Program-made: the position numbers and the translations under genes
The notes under the pieces: model-generated
Databases searched by the model: none
Seen by the model: the letters and a program-made list of their open reading frames with translations, nothing else
Told to the model about the DNA's origin: nothing
Shown here: positions 31,513 to 39,640 of the stretch, piece after piece
How positions within the stretch are numbered: position 1 is the stretch's first letter
Layout: each line of letters starts with the position of its first letter
Assembly: GCF_004336985.1 (NCBI RefSeq)
Contig: NZ_SJUO01000005.1
Coordinates: forward strand, 1-64,000
Length of the DNA: 64,000 nt
Source of the DNA: Exiguobacterium sp. SL-9
GTDB taxonomy: Bacteria; Bacillota; Bacilli; Exiguobacteriales; Exiguobacteriaceae
Direction: 5' to 3'

Positions 31513-32586
31513 TTATGCAATCGGTTCGGGTTGATAGATGCAATACGGTTCCTCGGCCTTATAATCGCCGGTGACGGCATAAGCGCGGGCTCGAGAACCT
31601 CCGCACACGTATCGATATTCACAGTAGCCGCATTTCCCATGGTGTGTATCGGGATCGCGCAGCGACTTGAAGACCGGGTGGTGCCGGTAAATCTCGGCGA
31701 GCGATGTCTGTTTCACGTTGCCGCACTGGATCGGCAAGAAACCGGACGGCTGCACGTCGCCCGTATGCGAGATGAAGACGAAACCGTTCCCGTCATTCGT
31801 GCCGCGGGGCGCCTTGGCGAGATCGTCATGCGGATGGCCGATGGGCGACAATCCAACTTGTTTTCGTTTCAAGTTCTCTTGCCGGGCGATGCGCCGATAA
31901 AACTGCGCCTCGGTCGTTGAGATGATGAACGGGACGTGTTCTTGCAACGCGAACGCCCAGCGGAGCACATCTTCATGCCGTTCCGGTGAGATTGGCTGTA
32001 AGAGCGACCCGCGACCGGTCGGTACGAGGAAGAACAACGTCCACACCGAGACGCCGAGTTCACCGACGAGCTTGGCAATCTCCGGGAGTTGGTCGACGTT
32101 ATATTCCGTGACCGTCGTGTTGATTTGGAATGACATCGCTTCTTCTCGGAAGTAAGAGATGCCGCGCAGTGTCCGCTCGAAACTGCCGCGCGTACCGCGG
32201 AAGTAGTCGTGCGACTTGGCGTCCGGCCCGTCGAGCGAGAACGCCCAACGTGTCAAACCGGCGTCTTTTGCCCGTTTGACGGCGTCATGGGTCACACGTG
32301 GTGTCGCCGAGGGGGTCATTGACACGCGCATGCCGAGCGAGGCGGCATATTCCGTCAACTCGAACAAGTCTTCGCGCATGAGCGGGTCGCCACCGGTGAA
32401 GACTAGAATCGGATTGTCCATCGCGTGGATGTCTCGGATGAGTGCTTTACCTTGCTCCGTATCGAGTTCACCCGGATACCGATGGAACTGGGCCTCGGCC
32501 CGGCAATGGACGCACGACAGCGCACAGGCGCGCGTTACTTCCCAGATGACGATGAACGGGTTCTCATTGTAATCGACTCGCTTCAT
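31513..32586 (-). CDS. Radical SAM/SPASM protein, AhbD/NirJ-like
   Basis: This 357-residue radical SAM enzyme has the CxxxCxxC cluster motif at Cys21, Cys25 and Cys28 within IWEVTRACALSCVHC. The GGDPLM segment follows, and a C-terminal SPASM-type cluster region has cysteines at 319, 322, 328 and 349. The WExTxxCxLxCxHC start is shared by the haem-related enzymes AhbC, AhbD and NirJ and by related uncharacterised Bacillus proteins (TIGR04053 type). It overlaps the end of the CgoX/HemY gene by four bases (ATGA), which suggests a tetrapyrrole role. The exact reaction is not known. The start at 32586 fits the overlap; an upstream in-frame ATG would run far into the neighbour. Confidence 0.82.
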   Translation of the reverse strand: MKRVDYNENPFIVIWEVTRACALSCVHCRAEAQFHRYPGELDTEQGKALIRDIHAMDNPILVFTGGDPLMREDLFELTEYAASLGMRVSMTPSATPRVTHDAVKRAKDAGLTRWAFSLDGPDAKSHDYFRGTRGSFERTLRGISYFREEAMSFQINTTVTEYNVDQLPEIAKLVGELGVSVWTLFFLVPTGRGSLLQPISPERHEDVLRWAFALQEHVPFIISTTEAQFYRRIARQENLKRKQVGLSPIGHPHDDLAKAPRGTNDGNGFVFISHTGDVQPSGFLPIQCGNVKQTSLAEIYRHHPVFKSLRDPDTHHGKCGYCEYRYVCGGSRARAYAVTGDYKAEEPYCIYQPEPIA

Positions 32587-33947
32587 ACGGACGCCGCCTG
32601 TCTCGCCATCACCCGGGAGACGGCTTGTTTGGCCGAGTCGACGCAGTCTGGGAGACCAACGCCATGCAAGATGGCCCCGCATGCCTCGACCCCGTCGAGC
32701 GTGGACAACTGCTCTTCGAAGGCACGCACGTATTGTTTATGTCCGACCTCATATTGAGGCATCGTATCGATATGTCGCTCGACTTTCGTGAAAATCGGAG
32801 TACCGACGTGTTGAATTTTCCGAAGCTCACGCAGCGCGAACTCGGCGATTGCATCGTCGGATTGTGTCAACAGGTCGGGAACGAACGCAGAGCCGATGTA
32901 GACACGTAATAGCGCTTTGTTTTCGGGCGCCATGTGCGGCCACTTCTTATGCATCCAACTGCAGGCCGTCAAGGCATTCCCTTCCGCTTTGGCGATGACG
33001 TAACCGGTCCCGTCGAGTGCCGCCACATCTTTCTCGTCGAACGCCGCGAGCACGGTAATGGAAGACGTTCGTTTCAACTCGGACAATGTCTCTGCTTCCG
33101 GGAGACCAAGAATCGGGCCGAGCATATCTGGTGAGGTCGCCAAAATGATGCCATCGAACGACTCGGTCATCCCGTTGGCAAGCGTGACTTCATGGGACCG
33201 GACCGATGCGACTTTTGTCTCTGTATAGAGGCGGTCGATCGACGGACGAAGCGCCTCGATGAGGACGCCGAGACCTTGCCTGAGCGATAGGAATTTCCCG
33301 GATTCACGAGGTTTGACGCCGGCTTGAACGGGCGGGGTCAATGCTTTCATGCCGAGAATCAGGCTGCGTGTTTTCTGTTCAATCGTGATAAACTGAGGGA
33401 AAGTAGACTCGATGCTCATATCGTCGAGCGTCCCGTTGTAAATCCCCGAGAGAAGCGGTTCAATCATCGCATCGACGACTTCGGATCCGAGCCGGGTTCG
33501 GAAAAATTTGTCGAGCGAGATGTCGGTTCCCGTGTAGACGCGTGGAAGCACCAGGTCCATCCCGGCCCGAAGCTTGCCACGCCACGTGAACAGGTCGGTC
33601 TTGACCATCGGCCAAAACTTGGTCGGGATGCCCATGACCGATCCGTCCGGCATTTGTCGAAGCTGTTGGCGGACGTAAATATACGATGTTCCGGTCATCG
33701 ATCGGACGAGATCATCGTCGAGTCCGAGCTCGGTGATCAGTTCGGTCAATGTTGGTTTTCGGGCCATGTATCCGTCCGGTCCGCATTCTAAGACGAAGCC
33801 GTCTCGATAGACGGTCTTGATTTTACCGCCGATTCGATTGCTCGCTTCGTACAAGGTGACGTGCGCCCCGGCTTGTTTCGCGTAATAAGCGGCAGCCATA
33901 CCTGTGATTCCTCCACCAATAATTGCAATCTTGTTCAATCGATTCAC
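32583..33947 (-). CDS. hemY: Coproporphyrinogen III oxidase CgoX (HemY type)
   Basis: This FAD-dependent oxidase takes coproporphyrinogen III to coproporphyrin III in the Bacillota haem route (the CgoX reaction; older name HemY or protoporphyrinogen oxidase). The 454-residue protein has the dinucleotide-binding start IAIIGGGITGMAAAYYA, followed by LYEASNRIGGKIKT and LECGPDGYMARK. A C-terminal FAD-binding part has GVEACGAILHGVGLPDC. I use GTG 33947, the first possible start after an in-frame stop; no strong ribosome site is near, so the start is somewhat uncertain. It is not with hemE or hemH as in Bacillus. Instead it is coupled to a radical SAM gene. A divergent gene begins about 110 bases away. 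Confidence 0.9.
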   Translation of the reverse strand: MNRLNKIAIIGGGITGMAAAYYAKQAGAHVTLYEASNRIGGKIKTVYRDGFVLECGPDGYMARKPTLTELITELGLDDDLVRSMTGTSYIYVRQQLRQMPDGSVMGIPTKFWPMVKTDLFTWRGKLRAGMDLVLPRVYTGTDISLDKFFRTRLGSEVVDAMIEPLLSGIYNGTLDDMSIESTFPQFITIEQKTRSLILGMKALTPPVQAGVKPRESGKFLSLRQGLGVLIEALRPSIDRLYTETKVASVRSHEVTLANGMTESFDGIILATSPDMLGPILGLPEAETLSELKRTSSITVLAAFDEKDVAALDGTGYVIAKAEGNALTACSWMHKKWPHMAPENKALLRVYIGSAFVPDLLTQSDDAIAEFALRELRKIQHVGTPIFTKVERHIDTMPQYEVGHKQYVRAFEEQLSTLDGVEACGAILHGVGLPDCVDSAKQAVSRVMARQAASV

Positions 33948-34058
33948 CCATTTCTATGTATTGTTCTCCTAACGGTACCGAGAATATCGATGTAGACATA
34001 GGATAAGTCTCACGTGGTTCTAGACAAATTTGTCACGAATGGGAAGGAGAGGCTCCAT

Positions 34059-34232
34059 ATGGTTTGGTTCGGTATAACGGCGACAATCGTTGTGGTCGGG
34101 ATTATCGCTTTCATCGCTTCAATGAATCGACACGGGGAGAAGCTCGAAGGTGATGAAGACAACCCGTCGCTCCTTTGGGCCGATGAGGAATGGTATAAAC
34201 CAGAAAAAGAAGACGGGCCACTTGATGGTTAA
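34059..34232 (+). CDS. Small single-pass membrane protein
   Basis: I do not recognise this 57-residue protein. It has one hydrophobic helix (about residues 3-24) followed by a strongly acidic tail with several Asp, Glu and Trp residues (LLWADEEWYKPEKEDGP). The ATG at 34059 is preceded by GGAAGGAGAGG with good spacing. An in-frame start at 34014 lacks such a site. It is divergent from hemY and precedes glsA, whose likely promoter overlaps its 3' end. Confidence 0.65.
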   Translation: MVWFGITATIVVVGIIAFIASMNRHGEKLEGDEDNPSLLWADEEWYKPEKEDGPLDG

Positions 34233-34249
34233 CCGTCTTGGAATATGAT
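34222..34249 (+). promoter_or_regulatory. Possible promoter of glsA
   Basis: TTGATG (34222-34227), a 16-base spacer and TATGAT (34244-34249), 41 bases before the glsA start. Confidence 0.45.
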
Positions 34250-34290
34250 AAGATGACCCGGTTGAAAACTATCGGACATGAGGTGATTGG

Positions 34291-35232
34291 ATGAACGTAT
34301 TGGAACAACAGTTGGCGCATTTGGTCGACGAGTGTCGTCCGTATACAGCACAAGGAAAAGTTGCCGACTACATTCCTGAGCTCGCGCATGTACAGGACGA
34401 TTTGCTCGGTGTGGCGATTTGCCTGCCTGATGGTTCATATATACATGCGGGGGACGTCCATCATAAATTTACGATTCAAAGCGTCTCGAAGGCGTTGACG
34501 CTCTGTTACGTCTTGATGGAATTTGGGGAAGATTACGTGTTTTCGAAAGTCGGGATGGAACCGACAGGCGACGCGTTCAACTCGATTGCCAAGCTTGAAG
34601 AGACAGTGCCATCGAAGCCGCTCAATCCGATGATCAACGCGGGGGCACTCGCTGTCACGAGCATGATTTTAGGGGACACGGCGGAACTGAAAATCTATCA
34701 GTTCCGCCAGTTTTTGGCGACGTTGCTTGACGTTCCGGTCGAGGAAATCACATATAACGAAAAAGTCGCCCGCTCGGAATACGAGACGACCGACTTGAAC
34801 CGGGCCTTGCTCTATTTCATGCGCCATCACGGGATCGTCGAGGGCGATGTTGATGAAATCATCGATGTGTACACGAAACAGTGTGCGATTGAGATTGACT
34901 GTTTTGACCTGGCCCGTATCGGTCGGATCCTGTCCGGTAACGGGGAAGACCCGGTCACAGGTGAGGAACTGATTCCGCGTCGCGTCGTCCGAATCGTCAA
35001 AGCGATCATGACGACGTGCGGCATGTACGATGCGTCTGGAGAATTTGCTGTCCGTGTCGGGCTCCCAGGAAAAAGCGGGGTGTCGGGTGCGATTCTCGCG
35101 ACCGGTAAACATGAGCTCGGCCTGAGTGATGTCGGCTTCGGGATTTTCGGACCGGCCCTCGATTCGAAAGGGAACTCGATTGCCGGAATGAAACTACTCG
35201 AACTGCTCGTCGAGCGTTACACGTCCCGCTAA
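34291..35232 (+). CDS. glsA: Glutaminase GlsA
   Basis: Glutaminase hydrolyses glutamine to glutamate and ammonia. The 313-residue protein is a serine-dependent beta-lactamase-like glutaminase. It has the SxxK pair at Ser64 and Lys67 (QSVSKALTL), the NPMINAGALA segment and the conserved GxSGKSGVSG region near the C-terminus. The ATG at 34291 follows GAGGTG. Its stop codon overlaps the stop of the convergent CHAD gene by four bases, so there is no terminator between them. Confidence 0.95.
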   Translation: MNVLEQQLAHLVDECRPYTAQGKVADYIPELAHVQDDLLGVAICLPDGSYIHAGDVHHKFTIQSVSKALTLCYVLMEFGEDYVFSKVGMEPTGDAFNSIAKLEETVPSKPLNPMINAGALAVTSMILGDTAELKIYQFRQFLATLLDVPVEEITYNEKVARSEYETTDLNRALLYFMRHHGIVEGDVDEIIDVYTKQCAIEIDCFDLARIGRILSGNGEDPVTGEELIPRRVVRIVKAIMTTCGMYDASGEFAVRVGLPGKSGVSGAILATGKHELGLSDVGFGIFGPALDSKGNSIAGMKLLELLVERYTSR

Positions 35233-36002
35233 AGTTGGATGGCGTTGACTGATTCGTTGAGCCGGCTCTGTAGCTCGTGCAAGACTTGTTCGTAATCATC
35301 GGTCAGCGTGGCCGGTGGAGTGAACCCCGTCCAACGTAGCAAGAGTTGGTGCCGATCGTTCATATCGCCAAGCTCGGTCTGGAGGCGTTTCAGCTTTTGG
35401 ATTTGATCTTTTGAAGCGCTCTCCTCGTAGTTCAACAAGTATTCGTTTAAATAGCGCTCGCGTTTCACGGCGAGCCTGACTTTGTGGAGCGTCTCGAGCC
35501 GGTCGGACATCTCCGTCGCGTCTCGATGTGTCTCGATGCGTCGTTTACGCTCACTCCTCGCTTTATCGATAAATGACGCGGCGTCCTGCTTTTTGAAGGC
35601 ACGGAACAACTGTCCGCCGATAAAGCGACGAACTTGTTGGTCGAGCGAGGGGGTCATCTTTTCAGTGACGCGCGTATTTAACATCGTTCGGTCTTTGGCG
35701 CGGCTCGCTTCCACGTGTTCGGCGAAAGCCTGCTCGAGCTCGGTCTCGACGGCGAGCCCTTCGAGAAGAACGTCCCCGTCACGCACTGCGCCGAGCGCAT
35801 CCATCAACTGTTTTAACTGGCGATACGTGGAAGGTTTCGTATCGTACAGGTGCATGAACGTCAATAGTTTCCGAAGGTGGACCCGCGCTTGGTGGATGTC
35901 TTCGCTGTTTTGGAACGTGAGCGCCTCGGTCATATAATGATTGAACGTATTCCACGTCTCCAAAAGCTCATATTTTAGTTTCTCCGCATTCCGTTGATTC
36001 AT
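35229..36002 (-). CDS. CHAD-domain protein
   Basis: This 257-residue, largely helical protein carries the repeated CHAD pattern: IHQARVHLRKLL near the N-terminus, ALGAVRDGDVLL, then LHKVRLAVKRERYLN and ELGDMNDRHQLL in the second half. CHAD proteins bind inorganic polyphosphate through conserved His, Arg and Lys residues. Here no CYTH triphosphatase domain or ppk gene is adjacent. The start at 36002 follows AAAGGAAA on the minus strand. It is divergent from the MATE gene with only 37 bases between starts and convergent with glsA. Confidence 0.82.
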   Translation of the reverse strand: MNQRNAEKLKYELLETWNTFNHYMTEALTFQNSEDIHQARVHLRKLLTFMHLYDTKPSTYRQLKQLMDALGAVRDGDVLLEGLAVETELEQAFAEHVEASRAKDRTMLNTRVTEKMTPSLDQQVRRFIGGQLFRAFKKQDAASFIDKARSERKRRIETHRDATEMSDRLETLHKVRLAVKRERYLNEYLLNYEESASKDQIQKLKRLQTELGDMNDRHQLLLRWTGFTPPATLTDDYEQVLHELQSRLNESVNAIQL

Positions 36003-36039
36003 TCTAATTTTTCCTTTCTGAAATGAGATGAGGTTGTCC

Positions 36040-37410
36040 ATGTATCAAACACATTCACTTAATGAAAAAATTAAACTGTTCTTCACCATCTTCTTCCCGA
36101 TTTTGGTGACACAAGTATCCTTTTACTTAATCAGCTTTTTTGACACGGTCATGTCAGGCCGGGCCGGTGCCGTCGATTTGGCCGGCGTCGGTGTCGGTTC
36201 AAGTCTATGGATGCCAGTCTATACGGGGCTAAGCGGGATTTTGCTCGCTGTCGCACCGATTGTCGCGCAGGCGCTCGGAGCCCGTAATATCCAACAGATT
36301 CAACGCACACTGTATCAAGGGGTATACTTAGCGATCGGACTGAGCGTCGCGACGCTCGTGCTCGGCTTCCTTCTCGTCCCGACGGCTGTTGACGGCATGG
36401 GACTGAGCGAGGAAGGGAAACGGATTGCCAAAGGGTATTTGCTCGCCCTCGGATTCGGGGTGTTGCCGATGTTCTTGTTCAACGTGCTGCGCACGCTCAT
36501 GGACTCACTCGGCAAAACGCGAATCTCGATGCTGCTTATACTATTAGGGTTACCCATTAACGTCGGGTTAAACTACATCTTCATCTTTGGAAAACTCGGA
36601 GTCCCGGCGTATGGCGGTGTCGGTGCGGGAATCGCCTCGGCCATCACGTATTGGTTGCTCTTCTTTATGGCGTTCGCGTTCGTTCGGAACGGCAAGCCGT
36701 TCCTCGAATATCGCTTCCTGCGGTCGGTGGAACGTGTCATGTGGCCGAGACAAAAAGAGTTGCTCAAGCTCGGCACGCCGATTGGTCTCGCCATTTTCGC
36801 CGAAGTGAGCATCTTTGCCGCGGTGACGTTGCTCTTGAGTGAATACGGCGATAATATCGTCGCCGCCCACCAAGCGGCGATCAACTTCGCGTCATTCGTC
36901 TACATGTTGCCGTTGTCGGCATCGAGCGCGCTGACGATCGTCGTCGGCTATGAGCTCGGGGCCCGGCGGCTGAAGGATGCCGTGCGCTATGCCAAAATCG
37001 GCATCGTCCTTTGTCTCGGTGTATCGTTGTTCTCAGGAGCGCTTCTGTTTTGGCAAAATGAACGGGTTGCTGCCATCTATACGAATGATGTGGCCGTCGT
37101 GGAACTCGCGGCTCACTTCATGATTTTTGCGGTCTTCTTCCAATTATCGGATGCGGTCGCCGCCCCGATTCAAGGGATTTTGCGCGGGTTCAAAGACGTC
37201 AACGTGACGCTCATCTTGTCGCTCATCGCCTATTGGGTCATCGGTCTCCCGCTCGGCTATGCGCTCGCCGAACAGTTCGGCTTCGGACCGGACGGTTATT
37301 GGATTGGGTTGATTGCGGGTCTAGCGGCCGGAGCCGTGTTGCTCGTCATGCGCCTCATCCATATCGTCAAACGATATGAGCCTAAACCACTCACGAACGA
37401 AACATCCTAA
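36040..37410 (+). CDS. MATE-family exporter
   Basis: This is a multidrug and toxin extrusion family transporter of the NorM type. It exchanges Na+ or H+ for drugs or metabolites. The 456-residue protein is predicted to have 12 membrane helices in two similar halves. Typical stretches are FDTVMSGRAGAVDLAGVGVG near the N-terminus, PIVAQALGA, and GYELGARR in the second half. The start at ATG 36040 follows GAGG; ATG 36028 would add four residues. The substrate cannot be told from sequence. Confidence 0.92.
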   Translation: MYQTHSLNEKIKLFFTIFFPILVTQVSFYLISFFDTVMSGRAGAVDLAGVGVGSSLWMPVYTGLSGILLAVAPIVAQALGARNIQQIQRTLYQGVYLAIGLSVATLVLGFLLVPTAVDGMGLSEEGKRIAKGYLLALGFGVLPMFLFNVLRTLMDSLGKTRISMLLILLGLPINVGLNYIFIFGKLGVPAYGGVGAGIASAITYWLLFFMAFAFVRNGKPFLEYRFLRSVERVMWPRQKELLKLGTPIGLAIFAEVSIFAAVTLLLSEYGDNIVAAHQAAINFASFVYMLPLSASSALTIVVGYELGARRLKDAVRYAKIGIVLCLGVSLFSGALLFWQNERVAAIYTNDVAVVELAAHFMIFAVFFQLSDAVAAPIQGILRGFKDVNVTLILSLIAYWVIGLPLGYALAEQFGFGPDGYWIGLIAGLAAGAVLLVMRLIHIVKRYEPKPLTNETS

Positions 37411-37412
37411 TC

Positions 37413-37450
37413 GAGAAAGGTTGACGTTACGACGTCAGCCTTTCTGTTGT
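37413..37450 (+). terminator. Terminator after the MATE gene
   Basis: AGAAAGGTTGACG pairs perfectly with CGTCAGCCTTTCT apart from one G-U pair, followed by GTTGTTTG. The tail is only moderately T-rich. Confidence 0.7.
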
Positions 37451-37500
37451 TTGAGGGAGAAACAGGACGGGCAAAGGATGGGGGAAATGGCGTTTAACTG

Positions 37501-37529
37501 TTAATTAAATTGGTCTATACAACTATACT
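37501..37529 (+). promoter_or_regulatory. Promoter and likely NagR operator of nagAB
   Basis: TTAATT (37501-37506), a 17-base spacer and TATACT (37524-37529) form a possible promoter. Between them lies ATTGGTCTATACAACTAT (37509-37526). Its left half matches the DasR/NagR operator half-site ATTGGTCTA. A GntR/HutC repressor gene of NagR type is encoded about 3 kb downstream. The right half of the operator is degenerate. Confidence 0.5.
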
Positions 37530-37582
37530 GATTTTTGATATGATAACGATGAAGCTACTTGAAGAAAGGTGGATGACCGATT

Positions 37583-38728
37583 ATGGTGATCATCAATGCA
37601 CATATCGTTTCGGGGGACAACACGTGGGAACGAGGCTATATCCGGTTCGATGGCACGACGATTGTGAGCGTCGGTGCGATGGAGGACTATCAGGCAGGAA
37701 CAGATTCAGAGCTCGACGTGCGCGGGGCGCTCGTGACGCCAGGAATGATTGACGTCCACATCCACGGCGGTTACGACGTCGATACGATGGATGCGGATGT
37801 GGACCGACTCCGTCACCTCAGCCATTCGATGTTCGCAGAAGGCGTGACGTCTTATTTTGCGACGACGATTACGCAGTCACCTGCTGCCATCACGAAGGCG
37901 TTGCAATCAGCCCGGACCGTCATCGAGGCGGGAGACACGTCACTCGTCGGCATCCATCTAGAGGGACCGTTCGTCAACGTCGATAACGCTGGCGCACAGC
38001 CGGCAGAATATATTATCGATCCCGACGCAGAACAGTTCCGGACGTGGCAACAGGAGGCAGGCGGACACATTCGTCTCGTCACATATGCCCCTGAACGTCC
38101 TGGGGCACGTGAACTCGAACGAGTGATGCGTGAGACCGGGGCGATCGGGTCGACCGGGCACACGAACGCCACGTTCGCCGAGAACAAGGAAGCGAACGTC
38201 AAACACGCGACGCACTTATACAATCAGATGCGCGGACTTCACCATCGGGAACCGGGGACGGTCGGCTATTGTTTATTGGAGCGTGACGTCATGGTCGAAA
38301 TCATTCCAGACGGGATTCACAGCCGTCACGAGATGGTCGACTTCGCCTATCGCATGAAAGGGGCGGACGGTCTCGTCGTCATCACGGACGCGATGCGCGC
38401 CAAAGGGCTTCCGGACGGTCGCTATGAACTAGGAGGCCAACCGGTCATCGTTGCGGACGGGGCAGCTCGCCTTGAAGCTGGAAACTTGGCAGGTAGCGTC
38501 TTGACGATGGACGCGGCATTTCGAAATGTGGTGACGTTCACAGGGTGTACGTTACCGGAGGCTGTGAAGATGACGTCAACAAACCAAGCGCGTGAATTCG
38601 GATTGACGAAAAAAGGGTCGATTGCGGCCGGATTTGATGCGGACCTCGTCATTTGGGACGATACGCTGTCGGTCACGACGACGATTCATCAAGGACGCGT
38701 CGCTTATTCGAAGGAGGATATGACATGA
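37583..38728 (+). CDS. nagA: N-acetylglucosamine-6-phosphate deacetylase NagA
   Basis: NagA removes the acetyl group from GlcNAc-6-phosphate. The 381-residue amidohydrolase has the metal-site start VTPGMIDVHIHGGYDVDTMD, HLEGPFVN, GSTGHTNATF, and the catalytic Asp in VVITDAMRAKG. The ATG at 37583 fits the family's start (VIINAHIVSGD). The end overlaps the nagB start by four bases (ATGA), so the two enzymes are made together and convert GlcNAc-6-phosphate to fructose-6-phosphate. Confidence 0.96.
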   Translation: MVIINAHIVSGDNTWERGYIRFDGTTIVSVGAMEDYQAGTDSELDVRGALVTPGMIDVHIHGGYDVDTMDADVDRLRHLSHSMFAEGVTSYFATTITQSPAAITKALQSARTVIEAGDTSLVGIHLEGPFVNVDNAGAQPAEYIIDPDAEQFRTWQQEAGGHIRLVTYAPERPGARELERVMRETGAIGSTGHTNATFAENKEANVKHATHLYNQMRGLHHREPGTVGYCLLERDVMVEIIPDGIHSRHEMVDFAYRMKGADGLVVITDAMRAKGLPDGRYELGGQPVIVADGAARLEAGNLAGSVLTMDAAFRNVVTFTGCTLPEAVKMTSTNQAREFGLTKKGSIAAGFDADLVIWDDTLSVTTTIHQGRVAYSKEDMT

Positions 38729-39489
38729 ACATATTAGTCGCGAAAACGCCGACAGATGCAGAAACCATCGCGTATACGCTCATCACTGAACGATTGGCCG
38801 GGAAACGGGAGTTCGTGCTCGGACTTGCGACCGGCAGCACGCCGGTCGGCATGTATGAGATGTTCAAACGTGACGCGCTCGACTGCAGTCATGTGACGAG
38901 CGTCAATTTAGATGAATACATTGGACTCGCACCGAGCCATCCGCAAAGTTATCATCATTTCATGGAAGAGAAGCTGTTCAATGACGTCCCGTTCAAAGAG
39001 AGCCATGTGCCTCGTGGTGACGCAGCCGATCCAGAAGCGGAAGCAGCCCGCTACGAACAACTCGTTCGATCAATCGGGGTCGATCTTCAATTGCTCGGTA
39101 TCGGGGAAAACGGACATATCGCCTTCAATGAGCCGGGGACGGCGCTCGATGCGAAGACGCACGTGACCGAGCTGACCGAATCGACGCGGGAAGCGAACCG
39201 TCGTTTCTTTGATACGATTGAGGAAGTACCGACGCATGCTATCACGATGGGGCTCGATACGATCATGAACGCACGCGAAATTGTTCTCGTGGCGACAGGT
39301 ACTCGAAAAGCGGAAGCGGTTCACCATATGATTGAGAGCGTACCGACAATCGAGTGGCCGGCCTCCATCTTACAGGCGCATCCGAGCGTCACGATCGTGC
39401 TCGACGCCGAGGCGGCGTCCGGATGTAGTGACGTGTTACAAGCACGCGGCAGCGAAGCGGGCGACCGATTCTTTTCAATCCGTGCTTAA
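38725..39489 (+). CDS. nagB: Glucosamine-6-phosphate deaminase NagB
   Basis: NagB converts glucosamine-6-phosphate to fructose-6-phosphate and ammonia. The 254-residue protein has LGLATGSTPVGMYEMF (substrate phosphate binding), SVNLDEYIGL, GIGENGHIAFNEPG and the C-terminal family pattern. It lacks the long allosteric extension of the E. coli type, as is usual in Bacillota. The ATG at 38725 follows AAGGAGGAT and overlaps the nagA stop. A longer in-frame start at 38653 is internal to nagA and lacks a good site. Confidence 0.96.
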   Translation: MNILVAKTPTDAETIAYTLITERLAGKREFVLGLATGSTPVGMYEMFKRDALDCSHVTSVNLDEYIGLAPSHPQSYHHFMEEKLFNDVPFKESHVPRGDAADPEAEAARYEQLVRSIGVDLQLLGIGENGHIAFNEPGTALDAKTHVTELTESTREANRRFFDTIEEVPTHAITMGLDTIMNAREIVLVATGTRKAEAVHHMIESVPTIEWPASILQAHPSVTIVLDAEAASGCSDVLQARGSEAGDRFFSIRA

Positions 39490-39490
39490 C

Positions 39491-39521
39491 GACCTGGGGA
39501 CAAACGTCTCCAGGTTTTTTT
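39491..39521 (+). terminator. Terminator of nagAB
   Basis: ACCTGGGGAC pairs with GTCTCCAGGT (one G-U pair) on an AAAC loop, followed by seven T. Confidence 0.88.
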
Positions 39522-39572
39522 ATCGTCAACTGTGGGAAATTGTATGGAAATGGTTTTGTAATCAAAACGTTT

Positions 39573-39601
39573 TCGACAAAAGTCGAGGATTCCTCTATAA
39601 T
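39573..39601 (+). promoter_or_regulatory. Sigma-A promoter of the LCP gene
   Basis: TCGACA (39573-39578), a 17-base spacer and a perfect TATAAT (39596-39601), 39 bases before the LCP start codon. Confidence 0.65.
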
Positions 39602-39640
39602 AGGTGAAGCTCATATCAATCGACCGTGAAGGAGAAAATC

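Noticed and set aside
39560-39580. cre-like sequence TCAAAACGTTTTCG upstream of the LCP gene
   Set aside because: It has mismatches at position 2 and the last position of the consensus, and lies in a palindromic AT-rich promoter region where chance matches are common.
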